From positions 8,648 through 72,647 of the forward strand of contig NZ_JAXCLW010000013.1 of assembly GCF_034044715.1 (NCBI RefSeq): DNA of 64,000 bases. Reading direction: 5' to 3'. The stretch is from Dongia_B soli (lineage in GTDB: Bacteria > Pseudomonadota > Alphaproteobacteria > Dongiales > Dongiaceae). Position numbers and translations under genes: made by a program. The notes beneath the pieces were generated by a model that worked only from the letters and a program-made list of their open reading frames with translations, did not search any database and was not told the DNA's origin. Shown here one piece after another: positions 44,605 through 61,658 of this stretch. Each line of letters starts with the position of its first letter. The stretch's first letter is position 1.

Positions 44605-46089
44605 TCAGATGCCGCCCATGCACATGTATTTGACTTCGAGGAAATCCTCGATGCCGTATTTCGAGCCTTCGCGGCCGATGCCGGATTCCTTCACGCCGCC
44701 GAAGGGTGCGACTTCGGTGGAGATGATGCCGGTATTGATGCCGACGATGCCATATTCCACCTGCTCTGCGACACGCCAGACACGGCCGAGATCGCGGCTG
44801 TAGAAATAGGCGGCCAAGCCAAATTCCGTATCATTGGCGAGCTTGATCACTTCCTCTTCGGTCTTGAAGCGGAAGAGCGGCGCCACCGGGCCGAAGGTTT
44901 CTTCGCGGGCCACCGCCATATCGGAGGTGACGCCCGTCAGGATGGTCGGCTCAAAGAAGCTGCCGCCAAGCGCATGGCGCTTGCCGCCGGCCGCCACCTT
45001 GGCGCCCTTGCCGGTCGCATCGGCGATATGTTCCTCGACCTTGGCCACGGCCTTCATGTCGATCAGCGGGCCCTGCTGGGTTTCGCCCTTCAGGCCGTCG
45101 CCGACCTTCATCTTGCCGACCGCCGCCTTCAGCTTCTCGGCAAAGGCTTCGTAGACGCTGTCCTGGACATAGATGCGGTTGGCGCAGACGCAGGTCTGGC
45201 CGGTATTGCGGAACTTCGACATGATGGCGCCTTCGACGGCGGCATCGAGATCGGCATCGTCGAAGACGATGAAGGGGGCATTGCCGCCGAGCTCCATCGA
45301 GACCTTCTTCACTGTCGCGGCGGATTGCTGCATCAGCAGCTTGCCGATTTCGGTGGAGCCGGTGAAGGTGAGCTTGCGGACGATCGGGTTGCCAGTCATC
45401 TCGCCGCCGATCGCTGAAGCCGAACCGGTGACCACGCTGAAGAGACCGGCCGGGAGACCGGCGCGTTCCGCCAGGACGGCAAGGGCCAGAGCCGAATACG
45501 GCGTCTGGGTCGCGGGCTTCAACACGATCGGGCAGCCGGCTGCCAGCGCGGGGCCCGCCTTGCGGGTGATCATGGCCGCCGGGAAGTTCCACGGCGTGAT
45601 CGCCGCGACCACGCCGATCGGCTCCTTGGTGACGACAATGCGCTTATCGCCCTGATGCGCCGGAATGACATCGCCATAGATCCGCTTGCCCTCTTCGGCG
45701 AACCATTCGATGAAGGAAGCGGCGTAAGAAACCTCGCCCTTCGCTTCGGCCAGCGGCTTGCCCTGTTCGGCGGTCATGATGGTGGCGAGGTCATCCTGAT
45801 TTTCCATCATCAGGTTGAACCATTTGCGCAGCACGACGGAGCGTTCCTTCGCCGTCTTCTTACGCCAGGCCCCCCAGGCAGCATTGGCCGCCTCGATGGC
45901 GCGGCGGGTTTCGGCAGCCCCCATATTGGGGATCGTGCCGAGCACCTCGCTGGTGGCCGGATTGGTCACATCAATGGTCTTGCCGGAATCGGCATCCACC
46001 CATTGACCGTTGATGTAGCACTGCTGACGAAACAGGTCCTTGTCCTTGATCGGCAATGCAACATCAGCCTTCGCTACAGCTAGGGTCAT
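44605..46089 (-). CDS. gabD: NAD(P)-dependent succinate-semialdehyde dehydrogenase
   Basis: The 494-residue aldehyde dehydrogenase has the N-terminal YINGQWVDADSGKTIDV, ITPWNFPAAMITRK, the catalytic Glu in KKVSMELGGNAPFIV and the nucleophile in NTGQTCVCANR, where the double Cys around Val is typical of GabD. The C-terminus GREGSKYGIEDFLEVKYMC also fits GabD. It oxidises succinate semialdehyde to succinate in GABA and polyamine breakdown, which suits a polyamine importer 3.5 kb away. The ATG at 46089 follows GAGGTAG. No transaminase gene is in the window. Confidence 0.9.
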   Translation of the reverse strand: MTLAVAKADVALPIKDKDLFRQQCYINGQWVDADSGKTIDVTNPATSEVLGTIPNMGAAETRRAIEAANAAWGAWRKKTAKERSVVLRKWFNLMMENQDDLATIMTAEQGKPLAEAKGEVSYAASFIEWFAEEGKRIYGDVIPAHQGDKRIVVTKEPIGVVAAITPWNFPAAMITRKAGPALAAGCPIVLKPATQTPYSALALAVLAERAGLPAGLFSVVTGSASAIGGEMTGNPIVRKLTFTGSTEIGKLLMQQSAATVKKVSMELGGNAPFIVFDDADLDAAVEGAIMSKFRNTGQTCVCANRIYVQDSVYEAFAEKLKAAVGKMKVGDGLKGETQQGPLIDMKAVAKVEEHIADATGKGAKVAAGGKRHALGGSFFEPTILTGVTSDMAVAREETFGPVAPLFRFKTEEEVIKLANDTEFGLAAYFYSRDLGRVWRVAEQVEYGIVGINTGIISTEVAPFGGVKESGIGREGSKYGIEDFLEVKYMCMGGI

Positions 46090-46200
46090 GACTACCTCAG
46101 TAAGTTTGGGAAAGATGGTGAAGTATAGCCCCCGTCCAGGTAAATGCAAAGCATGGCGGGGATGGCGGAATAGCCTGTCATGTCAACATGTTGCAATACT

Positions 46201-47475
46201 TCAGCCAACCACTGCAGTGGCCGCGGCGAAGCCGGAGCGGATCGCCCCTTCGATGGTTGCCGGCCAGCCGGTTTCAACCCAATCGCCAGCCAGCCAGAGA
46301 TTGCGATAGGCGGTCTTCGGACCCGGCCGGCGGCGCAATTGTTCGGGCGTTGCAGCAAAGGTCGCGCGCTTCTCCTTGACGATGCGCCAGGGCGGCATTT
46401 TATCCACGTCGCGGTCGTGGACTTTCGCCACATCGCGCCAGATCAGCGACGCCAGTTCCTCCGCCCGGCGATCGACCAGGGCCTCGGCAGCACTGCAGGT
46501 AACGGAGAGGATACCCGGTTTCTTGAAGACCCATTCCGCCGTCCCACCAATCACGCCGGTGAAGCTAGGTTCGCCGCAGGAATCGTCGCTGAGATCATCG
46601 CAGCGGTAATGCGCATTGACGATGGCGCGGAAGGAATCCGGTGCGGTGATGACGGGCAGCAGATCGGCAGCTACCGACGGTGTCACCGCCAGGATCACGG
46701 CGTCTTCAGCAGCGACGTCGATCTGGACCTTGCCGAAATCGAGCCGACTGATACGGTCGCCCTCATAAGCGAGGCCGCGCAGCCGATGGCCGTAGCGGAT
46801 TTCGCCGCCACGCTGCGCCAGCAGGGCGAGCGCGGGATCGACCAGGGTCTCCGAGAGACCGAGACGCGGCAGGACCGGATGCAGCGCCGCGCCGCCCTTG
46901 CCGAAGGTCTCCGCGAAAACCGCCCAGAGGCTCTGCGCCGAGGCATTGATGGGTTCAGTGTTCAGCACGGCAATCGCCAAGGGGGACCATAGGCGGCGAT
47001 AGAGCACCGATTTCGGATCGAAGCATTGCGCCACAGTTGCATTAGGACCGGCCCGCTGCATCTTCAGCGCCGAAAGATAATCGGCGATGCGCGTGCCCGC
47101 GACACGACGATGCGGAAAGAAGATCCACCAAGGAAAGCGCCCCTCGGTCGGCCGCACGGTCCAGCGTTCACCGGTTTGCAGATCGATGAAGGGATAAACC
47201 GCCATATCCTGCGTGACCACCGTCGAGGCCGCGCCGATCTCGCTGATATAGGCCATCGCTGCCAGATTGCCGGTGACCATCAGGTGATTGCCGTTATCCA
47301 GCCGGCAGCCGAGATCGCTGTCATGATAGGAGCGGCAACGGCCGCCCGCCTGCTGCGCCGCTTCGTAGAGCACAACGCTTTTACCCGCGCGGCTGAGACG
47401 CATCGCCGCCGACAAGCCGGCGAGGCCGGCGCCGACGATATGAACGCGGCCAGATATCGTTATTTCCGTCGTCAT
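46201..47475 (-). CDS. hpnE: Hydroxysqualene dehydroxylase
   Basis: HpnE reduces hydroxysqualene to squalene with FAD. The 424-residue flavoprotein has the dinucleotide motif IVGAGLAGLSAAMRLSRAG, the family segment GGRCRSYHDSDLGCRLDNGNH (read in two parts), LWSPLAIAVLNTEP and the C-terminal LWLAGDWVETGWPATIEGA. These are characteristic of the squalene-associated FAD desaturase group. The ATG abuts the hpnD stop. It is the last gene of hpnBCDE. Confidence 0.93.
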   Translation of the reverse strand: MTTEITISGRVHIVGAGLAGLSAAMRLSRAGKSVVLYEAAQQAGGRCRSYHDSDLGCRLDNGNHLMVTGNLAAMAYISEIGAASTVVTQDMAVYPFIDLQTGERWTVRPTEGRFPWWIFFPHRRVAGTRIADYLSALKMQRAGPNATVAQCFDPKSVLYRRLWSPLAIAVLNTEPINASAQSLWAVFAETFGKGGAALHPVLPRLGLSETLVDPALALLAQRGGEIRYGHRLRGLAYEGDRISRLDFGKVQIDVAAEDAVILAVTPSVAADLLPVITAPDSFRAIVNAHYRCDDLSDDSCGEPSFTGVIGGTAEWVFKKPGILSVTCSAAEALVDRRAEELASLIWRDVAKVHDRDVDKMPPWRIVKEKRATFAATPEQLRRRPGPKTAYRNLWLAGDWVETGWPATIEGAIRSGFAAATAVVG

Positions 47476-48327
47476 TCAAAGGAATCCGTAGCGCAAGGCA
47501 ATCCACAGTTTGCGCCATTTCGGCACCGATACCGGCTGTGTCAGGTCGCGCCAATCGGCGGCAATCAGCTTGTCGAGAATGGCGTGATACATGGCCCCCA
47601 TCACCGCCGCCGGCCGCATCGCCTGCTTGGAACATTGCCGCATCGCCGCCTGGGCCTTGACGAAATGATTCTCGGCCTTGGCAGCCATGTCGCGGCAGAC
47701 GGCGCGCAAGTTCGGATGTTTCAGCACGGCCTGTGGCTGGGTCGCATCGATCCCGTGCTGCTGCAGCACTTCGCGTGGCAGATAGAGCCGGTCGCGGCTG
47801 GCATCTTCGCTGAGATCGCGCAGAATATTGGTCAATTGCAGCGCTCGGCCGAGATGATGTGCGACGGTATCGGCCTGGGGCTCGCGTGTGCCGAAAGCCC
47901 GCACCGAGAGCCGGCCCACCGCACTGGCCACCCGGTCGCAATAGAGATCGAGCTCGGCCAGGCTCGGCGCCTGAATGACAACGGCATCCATTTCCATGCC
48001 GTCGATCACCGCGATGAAATCATCGCGCCGCAGATCGAACATCTGCATATAAGGGAACAAGGCACGCGCCACTGGATGCTGCGGCTCGCCGCGATAGAGC
48101 CGATCGATCTCGATCCGCCATTCGGTCAGCCGGCGATGCCGTTCCTGATCGGTAAGACCGTCGTCATCGGCGATGTCGTCAACCTCGCGGCAGAAGGCAT
48201 AGATCGCATACATCGCGTTGCGCCGGTCCGGCGCCAGCAGGCGCATGGCGCTGTAGAATGAAGTGCCAGCCGCCCGCACCTTGGCGGCGATCTCTTCCGT
48301 CAGCGCATTATCGATGTCAGCCGTCAT
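47476..48327 (-). CDS. hpnD: Presqualene diphosphate synthase
   Basis: HpnD joins two farnesyl diphosphates into presqualene diphosphate. The 283-residue trans-prenyltransferase has SFYSAMRLL at the N-terminus, the first Asp-rich motif CREVDDIADD and the second in QLTNILRDLSEDASRDR. It directly precedes hpnE and overlaps hpnC by four bases, the usual order of these genes. Function is firm from motif plus context. Confidence 0.95.
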   Translation of the reverse strand: MTADIDNALTEEIAAKVRAAGTSFYSAMRLLAPDRRNAMYAIYAFCREVDDIADDDGLTDQERHRRLTEWRIEIDRLYRGEPQHPVARALFPYMQMFDLRRDDFIAVIDGMEMDAVVIQAPSLAELDLYCDRVASAVGRLSVRAFGTREPQADTVAHHLGRALQLTNILRDLSEDASRDRLYLPREVLQQHGIDATQPQAVLKHPNLRAVCRDMAAKAENHFVKAQAAMRQCSKQAMRPAAVMGAMYHAILDKLIAADWRDLTQPVSVPKWRKLWIALRYGFL

Positions 48328-49196
48328 TTTATCCCCGAATTTCGTGACGGCCCGCCCTGCAGCACCGCGCGGCCAATTCCCTGTAATGTCGCCAGCGCAA
48401 TCGCCGGCTTCTTCAGCTTGACCCGCATGGCCAGCGGATCATGTCGCCGCAATAGATCGATCAGCTTGTCCGCAAGACGCACGATCACCGCGGCTTCACA
48501 GCGCATGCGCAGATCGCGCACCTCACCGGGCAGGCGGCGCGCCGTCTGCATCAGTTCCTCGGTCTCATCCAGCAGGCGATCCAGCACCCGGCGCAAGGCT
48601 GGGCTGCTTTTCGGTGCGTCTAGCGCGGTAACGTCGATCCCCTCGGCACCCAGATGATCGTCCGGCACATAGACCCGGTTCATCTCACGATAATCCAGCG
48701 CACAATCCTGCAGATGATTGATGACCTGCAAGGCATTGCACAGAGCATCCGATGGCGGCAGTGAGGACGGCGCTTCGCCATGCAAGGTCAATAGATAACG
48801 GCCGACCGGCGAGGCCGAGTAGCGGCAGTAATGCATCAGGTCGGCCCAGTCATCGTAACGCAGCTTGGTGGCGTCGAGCCGAAAGGCAATCAGCAGATCT
48901 GTGCAATTGACGGGATCCAGCTTTGTCGCCTTCAAACTTTCGCGCATTGCCACCGCCACCGGCACATCCTGGCGCGTCGGATCGAGGAGCACCTCTTCCA
49001 TCAGATCGAGGCGGCGAATCTTGTCCTCAGGCAAGAGCGTCGGATTGTCGACAATGTCATCGGCCATGCGCGCCCAGCGATAATAGACATGCACATGGTT
49101 ACGCAGATCCGGCCGAATGAGAATGGACCCGACCGGAAAATTCTCGGTGCCGGTATTCTTCCCCGACGGTGTACTGATATCTTCTGCCATGGCCAT
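48324..49196 (-). CDS. hpnC: Hydroxysqualene synthase
   Basis: HpnC converts presqualene diphosphate to hydroxysqualene. The 290-residue protein has the N-terminal ENFPVGSILIRP typical of HpnC, the first Asp motif RMADDIVDN and the second in NHLQDCALDYREMNR. The ATG at 49196 lies nine bases after GAGGA; one at 49190 is possible. The frame upstream overlaps hpnB and is not homologous. Confidence 0.94.
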   Translation of the reverse strand: MAMAEDISTPSGKNTGTENFPVGSILIRPDLRNHVHVYYRWARMADDIVDNPTLLPEDKIRRLDLMEEVLLDPTRQDVPVAVAMRESLKATKLDPVNCTDLLIAFRLDATKLRYDDWADLMHYCRYSASPVGRYLLTLHGEAPSSLPPSDALCNALQVINHLQDCALDYREMNRVYVPDDHLGAEGIDVTALDAPKSSPALRRVLDRLLDETEELMQTARRLPGEVRDLRMRCEAAVIVRLADKLIDLLRRHDPLAMRVKLKKPAIALATLQGIGRAVLQGGPSRNSGIK

Positions 49197-49209
49197 CAGC
49201 GTCGCATCC

Positions 49210-50382
49210 TCATGCCGTCTTCTTGGCCTGCATGCGGCCTTTCCATTCCCCACCACGGCCGACCCAGTGCCGGCGCGCGGAATCCACCGTGGCCAAGAGA
49301 TAGAATAAGGCAACCAGCGGCAGGAACGGCGCCCACAAAACGGAGCGGCGATAGTAATAGAGCGTCGGCAGATAACTGAGCGTCATCATCGCCCAGGCCA
49401 TGATGCCGAGGCCGCGTGTGCCGGCATTGCCGTCAATGGTGAAGATGGGCGCCAGCAGATAGGTGAAAATCATTCCCAGCACGCAGCCGATCAGCAGCCG
49501 GGTGGAATGATTGAGCTGGGTGAAGGCCGAGCGAGCGATCAACATCCAGATATCGCGCCATTGCGGATAACCGCGCAGGCTGGAGACATTGTCGGCCAGG
49601 CCGAGCCAGATCGGGCCATGCTTTTTCATCACCCGACCGAGAGCGCAATCGTCGATCAGCGCATCCTTGATGGCGGCGATGCCACCCGCGGCTTTCAAGG
49701 CCTTGCGCTCGACCAGCATGCAGCCGCCGGCCGCACCCGCCATGCGGCTCTTGGGATCGTTGATCCAGGCGAAAGGATAGAGCTTCTGAAAAAAGAAGAT
49801 ATAGGCCGGTATCAGCGCTTTCTCGGCAAAGGTATCTGTCCGCAACCGCGCCATCAGCGAAACCAGTTTGTACCGTCCGGCTTTCGCATCGCCGGCACAG
49901 GCGCGCGCAACGAGGTTGCGCAGGCTGTCCGGTGCATGTTCGATATCGGCATCGGTCAGCAGCACGTATTGCGCCGACGGCATCACCTTCTCCAGCGCCC
50001 CAAGCCCCTGATGCACCGCCCACATCTTGCCTGTCCAGCCCTGCGTGAGGCGCTTGCCCGACAAAACCGTCAGGCGCTCGGTAGCACCGGCTGCCTCTGC
50101 CGCAGCCCGGGCTTCGGCAGCCGTGGCATCCTCGCTGTTGTCATCCACGAGAATGACGCGAAAGGGTGCGGGATAATCCTGACGCAGCAGCGCGCCGATC
50201 GCCTTGCCCACCACGCCGGCCTCATTGCGAGCCGGGACCACGGCGGCGACAGGCGGCCAGGTTTCTGGCGCCGTCGCAACCGCCGGCTTCGGCAATTCCA
50301 GCCAGAAGCGACCGCGAAAGAGCAGCAGATAGAACCAAATTCCCACCGGAAGACCGGCAATGGCGATCCAGATATCCGTCAT
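49210..50382 (-). CDS. hpnB: Hopanoid-associated glycosyltransferase HpnB
   Basis: The 390-residue protein is a membrane-bound GT2-family transferase with an N-terminal helix, the nucleotide-sugar motifs LVDDNSEDAT and LLTDADIEHAPDSL, RMAGAAGGCMLVERKAL, and three or more C-terminal helices. This arrangement and its place before hpnC match HpnB, whose acceptor in hopanoid metabolism is unproven. The ATG at 50382 was chosen because the first hydrophobic helix starts there. It heads the hpnBCDE operon. Confidence 0.88.
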   Translation of the reverse strand: MTDIWIAIAGLPVGIWFYLLLFRGRFWLELPKPAVATAPETWPPVAAVVPARNEAGVVGKAIGALLRQDYPAPFRVILVDDNSEDATAAEARAAAEAAGATERLTVLSGKRLTQGWTGKMWAVHQGLGALEKVMPSAQYVLLTDADIEHAPDSLRNLVARACAGDAKAGRYKLVSLMARLRTDTFAEKALIPAYIFFFQKLYPFAWINDPKSRMAGAAGGCMLVERKALKAAGGIAAIKDALIDDCALGRVMKKHGPIWLGLADNVSSLRGYPQWRDIWMLIARSAFTQLNHSTRLLIGCVLGMIFTYLLAPIFTIDGNAGTRGLGIMAWAMMTLSYLPTLYYYRRSVLWAPFLPLVALFYLLATVDSARRHWVGRGGEWKGRMQAKKTA

Positions 50383-50509
50383 GATCGAAGCTATAGCGGC
50401 CGAAACCGTTCCGCTCCACCCAAATCTAGCATTGCGAAACACCGCTCGTAGCGGCGCTAAAACCATAAGATTTGTTTAACGGTTTGTCCGCAGACTGGCG
50501 AGGCAAGAA

Positions 50510-51655
50510 TTGGGATCGGGGCAGGTTTTGCTGACGCAATATATCCATTCGTGGCTTGAAACGACGCCGGCGACCTCGTCTTCCGAGGCTGATTGTCGCA
50601 TCCTGGTGATCGCCAGCGACGAGAATTTACTGGAGATCATTCAGGATTGCCTCGCCCAACGGCATGTACGGGAAATTCGTCACGTCGCAACGCTGGCCGA
50701 AGCGGCACAGATCGGTATCGACGGTGCTTTATGGGATCTGGTCCTGATTTCCTGTCCGGACGGCCGCGATTTCCAATCGGTGAGGGGCTTGCGGCATGAA
50801 ATCGGCCTGTCGCGCGCGGCGATCGTTGCCTTAGTGCCCAGTGCCGAGGATCTGCGCCACGCCATCGATGCCGGGGCCGATGATGCCCTTTCCCCGCCGC
50901 TGAACCGTGACACCCTCGATCTCCACATTGCCCATGCGTTGGAGCATCGCGGGTTGCGCAATGCCGTGGATCAATACTGGATCAGCACGGTCCAGGAACA
51001 TGACGCCGATCTCGCCCGATTTGTCTATGATGCGGCGCCGGAAGCACTGATGCTGCTTGATTCCACGGGCATCATCCAGGCGGCGAATCCGGCGGCAGAA
51101 GAGCTGCTGCGCTGCGAAGCTACCTTGCTGACAGGCTCGCCGATCGGTGCCTTCATGAACGGAATCGCTCCCAACGCCAATGAGGAGCCGCGCATCGATC
51201 GCCTGTTGACGCAACTGAACCGTCCGAATGGCAAGCCGGTCGAGACGCAGCTTCATCGCCTGGACGGCAAAGCCATTCGGGTCGAAGTCGTCGGCCGCGC
51301 CGTAACCCGGCTCGGCCAGCCCGCCCTGGCCATTTCACTGCGCGACATGTCCGGCCGCGCACCCGCGCCGGCCAGCGCCGACAAGGCCGCGGACGGATGG
51401 GATCATCATGCAGCCATGCTGCGGTTGCTCGCGCAATTGAGCGATGAATTGCTGGCTCCCCTGGACGAAATCGTCCATTGCGCCGAGGTCATCCGCCAAG
51501 AGGCCCTGGGACCGCTCGGCGTGCCGCTCTATCACAGCTATGCCGCCGATATTCAGGAAAGCAGCCGCACCCTGCTAAAGTTGGTGGGGCGTATCATGGA
51601 CATGACAAAAGACGGAGAGAACGGAGCGGCGGTCCCCGTCACCGATGCCGGCTAA
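50510..51655 (+). CDS. PAS-domain signalling protein with degenerate receiver and histidine-kinase dimerisation segments
   Basis: The 381-residue frame starts with a TTG at 50510 (a TTG at 50528 is also possible). Residues 30-145 look like a response-regulator receiver, but the phospho-Asp position is Ser81 (DLVLIS) and the conserved Lys is lost (LSPPLN). Residues 170-282 are a PAS domain (APEALMLLDSTGIIQAANPAAEELL, read in two parts). Residues 303-366 align with the DivJ/PleC-type dimerisation helix, but the H-box reads SDELLAPL, with Asp312 in place of His. No ATPase domain follows. It may be a scaffold or adaptor. It converges on rpoC. Confidence 0.75.
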   Translation: MGSGQVLLTQYIHSWLETTPATSSSEADCRILVIASDENLLEIIQDCLAQRHVREIRHVATLAEAAQIGIDGALWDLVLISCPDGRDFQSVRGLRHEIGLSRAAIVALVPSAEDLRHAIDAGADDALSPPLNRDTLDLHIAHALEHRGLRNAVDQYWISTVQEHDADLARFVYDAAPEALMLLDSTGIIQAANPAAEELLRCEATLLTGSPIGAFMNGIAPNANEEPRIDRLLTQLNRPNGKPVETQLHRLDGKAIRVEVVGRAVTRLGQPALAISLRDMSGRAPAPASADKAADGWDHHAAMLRLLAQLSDELLAPLDEIVHCAEVIRQEALGPLGVPLYHSYAADIQESSRTLLKLVGRIMDMTKDGENGAAVPVTDAG

Positions 51656-51685
51656 TCGCGCACGCGTCAGCCACCGTCGCGAACA

Positions 51686-51715
51686 AAAAGCCCCGCCGTT
51701 ACCGGCGGGGCTTTT
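51686..51715. terminator. Bidirectional terminator between the PAS gene and rpoC
   Basis: GCCCCGCCG (51690-51698) and CGGCGGGGC (51703-51711) form a perfect 9-bp stem with a TTAC loop, flanked by AAAA and TTTT. It can end the PAS transcript on the plus strand and the rpoBC transcript on the minus strand. Confidence 0.88.
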
Positions 51716-51740
51716 GCTTGAGCCTTTCGGCAAAAGCGGC

Positions 51741-55913
<4,173 letters not shown>

Positions 55914-55973
55914 TGCCATCTCCTCTTGCCGTGACGCCGCCCGGCGAACCGGGCGGCAACCACAGCGATCCGA

Positions 55974-60137
<4,164 letters not shown>

Positions 60138-60293
60138 TAGCTGACCCTCGTCTGTTCCAACTCGATCCGCCCAAGACCGGATCGCAAATACCTGTCGCCT
60201 TCATCCGTGCCGGCGACGCGCACCCGACCGTTGTTTTCGGCGCCGGTCGGCGGCGCCTAATTCGCTACCAAACAGCCGTCCCTTAAGCGGCGT

Positions 60294-60323
60294 GGAAGCG
60301 CCGGTCGCAAAACCGGCGCTTCC
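60294..60323 (-). other. Intercistronic stem-loop between rplL and rpoB
   Basis: GGAAGCGCCGGT (60294-60305) and ACCGGCGCTTCC (60312-60323) form a perfect 12-bp stem with a six-base loop, 26 bases after the rplL stop. There is no T-run. The place corresponds to the partial terminator and RNase III site known between rplL and rpoB in E. coli, which sets the excess of L7/L12 over polymerase. Confidence 0.65.
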
Positions 60324-60349
60324 CCTGCTTACAGACGGTCGGTCAGAGC

Positions 60350-60724
60350 TTACTTCAGCTCGACCTTGGCGCCGGCTTCTTCCAACTTCTTCTTCAGTTC
60401 GTTGGCTTCGGCCTTGTTGACGCCTTCCTTCACCGGCTTCGGCGCACCCTCGACCAGGTCCTTGGCTTCCTTCAGACCCAGACCGGTGATGGCGCGGACT
60501 TCCTTAATCACGTTGATCTTCTTCTCGCCGCCATCGACCAGGACGACGGTGAACTCGTCCTGCTCAGCAACCGGAGCGGCGGCAGCGGCGCCCGGAGCAG
60601 CGGCCACAGCGACCGGCGCAGCGGCGGAAACGCCCCAAGCCTCTTCCAGCTTCTTGGACAGCTCGGCGGCCTCGAGGACCGTCAGCTTCGACAACTCGTC
60701 AACCAACTTCTGCAAATCAGCCAT
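60350..60724 (-). CDS. rplL: 50S ribosomal protein L7/L12
   Basis: The 124-residue stalk protein has an N-terminal dimerisation helix (LVDELSKLTVLEAAELSKKL, read in parts), an Ala/Pro-rich hinge, and the factor-binding C-terminal domain with KKINVIKEVRAITGLGLKEAK (in parts). It recruits and stimulates translation GTPases. It follows rplJ by 60 bases in the usual order. Confidence 0.97.
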   Translation of the reverse strand: MADLQKLVDELSKLTVLEAAELSKKLEEAWGVSAAAPVAVAAAPGAAAAAPVAEQDEFTVVLVDGGEKKINVIKEVRAITGLGLKEAKDLVEGAPKPVKEGVNKAEANELKKKLEEAGAKVELK

Positions 60725-60784
60725 TTCAATCTCCTAGGCTTTAACTTCTTACGCGATGCGAACTTCTGTTACGCGGATCGACCG

Positions 60785-61303
60785 TCACGCGGTCTCGCCC
60801 TTCTTGGCATAAGCGCCAAACACACGAGCCAGCTGGCCGGCGGGTGCCTGGACCACGGTGGCGACGCGGGTCGCCGGGGTCTGCAGCATGCCGAGCAACT
60901 TGGCGCGAAGCTCGTCGAGCGACGGCAGGGTGGCCAACGCCTTGACGCCGGCGGCGTCAATCAGGTTGGTGCCCATCGAACCACCGACGATGGTGAGCTT
61001 CTCGTTGCTGTTGGCGAAAGTCACGGCAACCTTGGCCGCCGCCACGGGATCCGCCGAATACGCAATCGCGGTCGGTCCCTTGAGCAACGAGTCGAGGCCT
61101 TCGTGCTTAGTGCCTTTCAGAGCGAGCTGTGCCAGCCGATTCTTAGCGACTTTGAAACCGGCGCCCGCATCCCGCATCTTGCGGCGGAGGTCACTTACCT
61201 CAGCCACCGTCAGTCCGCTCTGCTTGGTGATCACCACCAAGTTAGCTTCGCTGATGGTCTGATGCAGCTCGGAAACCAGTTCCTGCTTGCCAGATCGGTC
61301 CAC
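60785..61303 (-). CDS. rplJ: 50S ribosomal protein L10
   Basis: L10 anchors L7/L12 dimers to the ribosome. The 172-residue product has LVVITKQSGLTVAEVSDLRR (in parts), KVAKNRLAQLAL and a C-terminal helix for L12 binding. The frame is open 84 bases upstream, but the extension is not conserved. A GTG at 61303, seven bases after GGAG, gives the usual family N-terminus. A 355-base leader separates it from rplA. Confidence 0.95.
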   Translation of the reverse strand: MDRSGKQELVSELHQTISEANLVVITKQSGLTVAEVSDLRRKMRDAGAGFKVAKNRLAQLALKGTKHEGLDSLLKGPTAIAYSADPVAAAKVAVTFANSNEKLTIVGGSMGTNLIDAAGVKALATLPSLDELRAKLLGMLQTPATRVATVVQAPAGQLARVFGAYAKKGETA

Positions 61304-61658
61304 TGTTCGTCTCCGATACTTGGATCGTTCCGCCTGGCGGCGAGAACGGTCCGTTACGTCTGGACCTTCCGTATGACCATTGGGCATACCGAAGATCCGG
61401 TGTGCCTGTCCCAGAAGTTCAATCCGCGCTCCGCGCAGTCTAGGAGGGGCGAGCCCTCATCGGCTGATACGAATTCGCGTCAACTCCCGTCTATTGCAGG
61501 CGATCATCTCATTATCTCGCCGAGCCGAAGCCCTTGAGAGACCTGCAGTCTTGGACAGGATCGGGTGACGGCGAACCGTCACCCGCCTCCGGCGCCGCCG
61601 AAACGACGCCGAAATTCGTCTAAGTGGGCAGCCGGGCCGCCAACTTCAAGTGCCGGCC
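61304..61658 (-). promoter_or_regulatory. Long rplJ leader, likely L10(L12) autoregulatory region
   Basis: No gene is seen in this 355-base gap between rplA and rplJ. On the minus strand CGGGTGACGG and CCGTCACCCG form a 10-bp stem closed by TTCG (plus coordinates 61562-61585). A smaller GAGGG/CCCTC hairpin lies nearer rplJ at about 61447-61461. The size and place fit the rplJ leader that L10-L12 binds to repress its own operon, and a promoter may also lie here. The specific L10 kink-turn was not verified. Confidence 0.5.

Noticed and set aside
46180..46200. CATGTTGACATG-like palindrome with TTGACA upstream of gabD as a promoter or operator
   Set aside because: No acceptable -10 box lies 16-18 bases from the TTGACA, and the arms are only five bases.
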